Source: an uncultured Pseudodesulfovibrio sp. (GTDB lineage Bacteria > Desulfobacterota > Desulfovibrionia > Desulfovibrionales > Desulfovibrionaceae). From it: DNA of 6,746 bases. The stretch is taken from NCBI GenBank assembly GCA_947259235.1, contig CAMYLL010000149.1, positions 1-6,746 on the forward strand, given 5' to 3'. Shown here one piece after another: positions 4,394 through 6,746 of this stretch (position 1 is its first letter; each line of letters begins with the position of its first letter). Under the pieces are notes generated by a model. That model had not been told where the DNA came from and searched no databases. It was given only the letters and a program-made list of their open reading frames with translations. Made by a program: the position numbers and the translations under genes.

Positions 4394-6746
4394 ATGGGTC
4401 AACTCAGAAAAAAATTCGGTAGCATCGTCAACACGATTCCCATCCCGCACCTGCTGGAACTTCAGGTAGGATCCTACAAGCGTTTCCTGCAGCTGGACAC
4501 TCCGCCCACCAGCCGTGGCGATTTCGGGCTTGAGAGCGTGTTTCGGTCCGTGTTTCCCATTGAAGATTTCAACAAGACCGCTAGCCTTGATTTCGTCAAA
4601 TATGAAATCGGTGATCCAAAATACGACGTCGATGAGTGCATCTCCAAGGGTCTGACCTACGAGACGCCCATTCGTATAACTGTCCGTCTCGTAGTTTTTG
4701 ACGTGGACGAAGAAACGGACAACCGCACCATTCGCGACATCAAGGAACAAGATATATACTTCGGCACCATCCCGCTGATGACGGAAAAGGGTACTTACGT
4801 CATCAACGGCACTGAGCGTGTCATCGTCAACCAGCTGCAGCGCTCTCCCGGTATCATCTTCGAACATGATTCCGGCAAGACGCATTCCAGCCGCAAGGTT
4901 CTCTATTCGAGCAGGATCATCCCCATGCGCGGTTCCTGGCTCGATTTCGACTTTGATCACAAGGACATTCTCTATGTCCGCATCGACCGTCGCAGGAAGA
5001 TGCCCGCCACCATCCTGCTCAAGGCTATGGGGCTCTCCCGTGCGGATATTCTGGAGTACTTCTACGACATCGAGTCGTACACCCTGCTCAAGACCAAGGT
5101 GACGCGCGCCGTTGTCGCGGAGCAGTTCCGCAAGGAACCCGCCTACGCCGACATCAAGATCGACGACAAGGTGGTCGTTGCCAAGGGAACGCCCATCACC
5201 AAGGGTGCATGGAAGAAGATCGTCCGTGCCGAGATCAAGGCGATCGAAGTCGATCCCGACTCGCTCGTTGGCTTGTTCCTGTCCGCTGACGTGGTCGACA
5301 AGAATGGCGAGGTCATTGCCGAGGCGGCTGAAGAGCTGACCCAGGATATGATCACCAAGATTCGCGAGGCCGGGATCAAGGACCTCAACGTCCTGCATAC
5401 CCGCGGCCTCGACGTCTCCTCCTCCTTGCGTGACACGCTGCTGCTGGACAAGACGACCGACATGGAAACTGCGCAGATCGAGATATACCGCCGCTTGCGT
5501 CCCAGCTCGCCGCCCACTCCCGAGATCGCGTCCAATTTCTTCGAAAACCTCTTCAGAAGCGCCGACTACTACGACCTCTCTAGCGTCGGCCGCTACAAGC
5601 TCAACTCTCGTCTGAATCAGGAGGTGGACCTCAACATCCGCACCCTGACCAACGAGGACATCCTGCTGGCCGTCAAGGAACTCCTTCGTCTGAAGGACTC
5701 CCACGGTCCGGCCGACGACATCGACCATCTCGGCAACCGCCGCGTGCGTCCTGTCGGCGAGCTGGTGGAGAACCAGTACCGCATCGGCCTGGTCCGCATG
5801 GAGCGCGCCATCAAGGAGCGCATGAGCCTACAGGAAGTGGCCACCCTGATGCCCCATGACCTGATCAACCCCAAACCGGTTGCCGCCGTGCTCAAGGAGT
5901 TCTTCGGAACCTCCCAGCTCAGCCAGTTCATGGACCAGACGAACCCGCTTTCCGAGGTCACGCACAAGCGCCGCCTGTCCGCACTGGGACCCGGCGGTCT
6001 GACCCGCGAGCGTGCGGGCTTTGAGGTGCGCGATGTGCACACCTCCCACTACGGCCGCATCTGCCCGATTGAGACGCCTGAAGGCCCGAACATCGGTCTT
6101 ATCGTCTCGCTGACCACCTATGCCAAGGTCAACGACTACGGGTTCATTGAAACGCCGTATCGTATGGTCAAGGAAAAGCAGGTCACCAACGACGTTTATT
6201 ACATGGACGCCTCCAAGGAAGCCAAGGAAGTGGTGGCCCAGGCCAACGCGCCTTTGGACGACACCGGCACTTTCGTCAACCCGCGCGTCAACGCCCGCAT
6301 CAGCGGTGATGTGCAGCTGACCCTGGCCGAGGAAGTGACATGCATGGACATCAGCCCCAGCCAGACCGTTTCGATCTCGGCTGCACTGATTCCCTTTCTG
6401 GAGCACGATGACGCCAACCGCGCGCTCATGGGCTCCAACATGATGCGTCAGGCCGTTCCGCTCCTCCAGGCAGAGCAGCCGCTTGTCGGTACAGACATGG
6501 AAGGCCCGGTCGCACGCGACTCCGGCGCCTGTGTCCTGGCCGAGGAGGACGGCGTTGTTCACTACGTCGATGCTGAGCGCGTCATCGTCAACTATGACAA
6601 CGGCATCTACCCCGGGTCCGGCGGCGCCAAGCACTACGAGTTCCAGAAGTGGCACAAGTCCAACCAGAACTCCTGCTTTGGCCAGCGGCCCAAGGTCCAG
6701 GTGGGGCAGGTGGTCAAGAAGGGCGCCGTGCTTGCTGACGGTCCCG
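4394..6746 (+). CDS. rpoB: DNA-directed RNA polymerase subunit beta, N-terminal part (3' end outside window)
   Basis: RpoB is one of the two large catalytic subunits of RNA polymerase. The frame is open from 4394 to the window end, 784 complete codons of an expected ~1350-1400. The N-terminus [33 protein letters not shown] is typical of the family. Next come the protrusion and lobe ([50 protein letters not shown]). An insert-like region before [19 protein letters not shown] matches the proteobacterial beta insertion. The rifampicin pocket, [28 protein letters not shown], starts at residue 505, followed by [16 protein letters not shown] at 554. Residues equivalent to E. coli Q513, D516, H526 and S531 (here Q511, D514, H524, S529) are all the sensitive type. 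The start is chosen from the SD GAGGG (4385-4389). rpoC would be expected downstream. Confidence 0.98.
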   Translation, partial: MGQLRKKFGSIVNTIPIPHLLELQVGSYKRFLQLDTPPTSRGDFGLESVFRSVFPIEDFNKTASLDFVKYEIGDPKYDVDECISKGLTYETPIRITVRLVVFDVDEETDNRTIRDIKEQDIYFGTIPLMTEKGTYVINGTERVIVNQLQRSPGIIFEHDSGKTHSSRKVLYSSRIIPMRGSWLDFDFDHKDILYVRIDRRRKMPATILLKAMGLSRADILEYFYDIESYTLLKTKVTRAVVAEQFRKEPAYADIKIDDKVVVAKGTPITKGAWKKIVRAEIKAIEVDPDSLVGLFLSADVVDKNGEVIAEAAEELTQDMITKIREAGIKDLNVLHTRGLDVSSSLRDTLLLDKTTDMETAQIEIYRRLRPSSPPTPEIASNFFENLFRSADYYDLSSVGRYKLNSRLNQEVDLNIRTLTNEDILLAVKELLRLKDSHGPADDIDHLGNRRVRPVGELVENQYRIGLVRMERAIKERMSLQEVATLMPHDLINPKPVAAVLKEFFGTSQLSQFMDQTNPLSEVTHKRRLSALGPGGLTRERAGFEVRDVHTSHYGRICPIETPEGPNIGLIVSLTTYAKVNDYGFIETPYRMVKEKQVTNDVYYMDASKEAKEVVAQANAPLDDTGTFVNPRVNARISGDVQLTLAEEVTCMDISPSQTVSISAALIPFLEHDDANRALMGSNMMRQAVPLLQAEQPLVGTDMEGPVARDSGACVLAEEDGVVHYVDAERVIVNYDNGIYPGSGGAKHYEFQKWHKSNQNSCFGQRPKVQVGQVVKKGAVLADGP

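Noticed and set aside
4383..4472. Small overlapping frame starting at ATG 4383 across the rpoB start
   Set aside because: It has no SD of its own, its ATG lies in the palindrome, and the product is an out-of-frame reading of rpoB; no support for a leader peptide.
4355..5728. 457-codon open frame on the minus strand opposite the rplL-rpoB gap and rpoB
   Set aside because: It is antisense to the unmistakable rpoB frame, has no recognisable domain, and such long antisense frames are expected from GC-biased codon use in the sense gene.
5828..6655. 275-codon minus-strand open frame inside rpoB
   Set aside because: Same reason: a shadow of the rpoB coding frame with no independent evidence.

Overview
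The window is a piece of the conserved bacterial translation/transcription gene cluster. In order, all on the + strand, it holds: the 3' half of tuf (EF-Tu), rpmG (L33), a tRNA-Trp gene, secE, nusG, rplK (L11), rplA (L1), rplJ (L10), rplL (L7/L12), and the first 784 codons of rpoB (RNA polymerase beta). No mobile element, CRISPR array or foreign gene is visible. Gene order, fairly GC-rich coding, a beta subunit with the proteobacterial-type insertion, and the N-terminal sequences of L10, L7/L12 and RpoB suggest a sulfate-reducing Desulfovibrio-like organism (Desulfovibrionales). That assignment is recognition from memory, not a database result.

Layout: tuf and rpmG are 3 nt apart. The tRNA-Trp gene starts 12 nt after rpmG and is probably cut out of the same transcript. 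A 90-nt spacer with a long hairpin precedes secE. secE, nusG, rplK and rplA follow with short gaps (33, 45 and 14 nt). A 161-nt leader before rplJ contains a 9-bp GC hairpin and a fold matching the L10 autoregulatory leader. rplJ and rplL are 40 nt apart, with a strong Shine-Dalgarno (SD) for rplL. The 299-nt rplL-rpoB gap has no gene but holds several hairpins, a possible internal promoter, and a small hairpin that covers the rpoB SD.

How the genes work together: EF-Tu, L33, tRNA-Trp, L11, L1, L10 and L7/L12 are translation components; L11, L10 and L12 form the stalk that recruits EF-Tu and EF-G. NusG links RNA polymerase (RpoB) to translation, and SecE is part of the SecYEG export channel. 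The clustering allows joint growth-rate control with local adjustment at the leaders.

I found no undescribed system. The best leads are a sharp codon-usage break inside tuf (possible gene conversion or assembly chimera), mutually exclusive pairings in the rplJ leader, the long hairpin between tRNA-Trp and secE, SD-covering hairpins before rpoB and rplK, and an L33 that keeps three of four zinc-ribbon cysteines.
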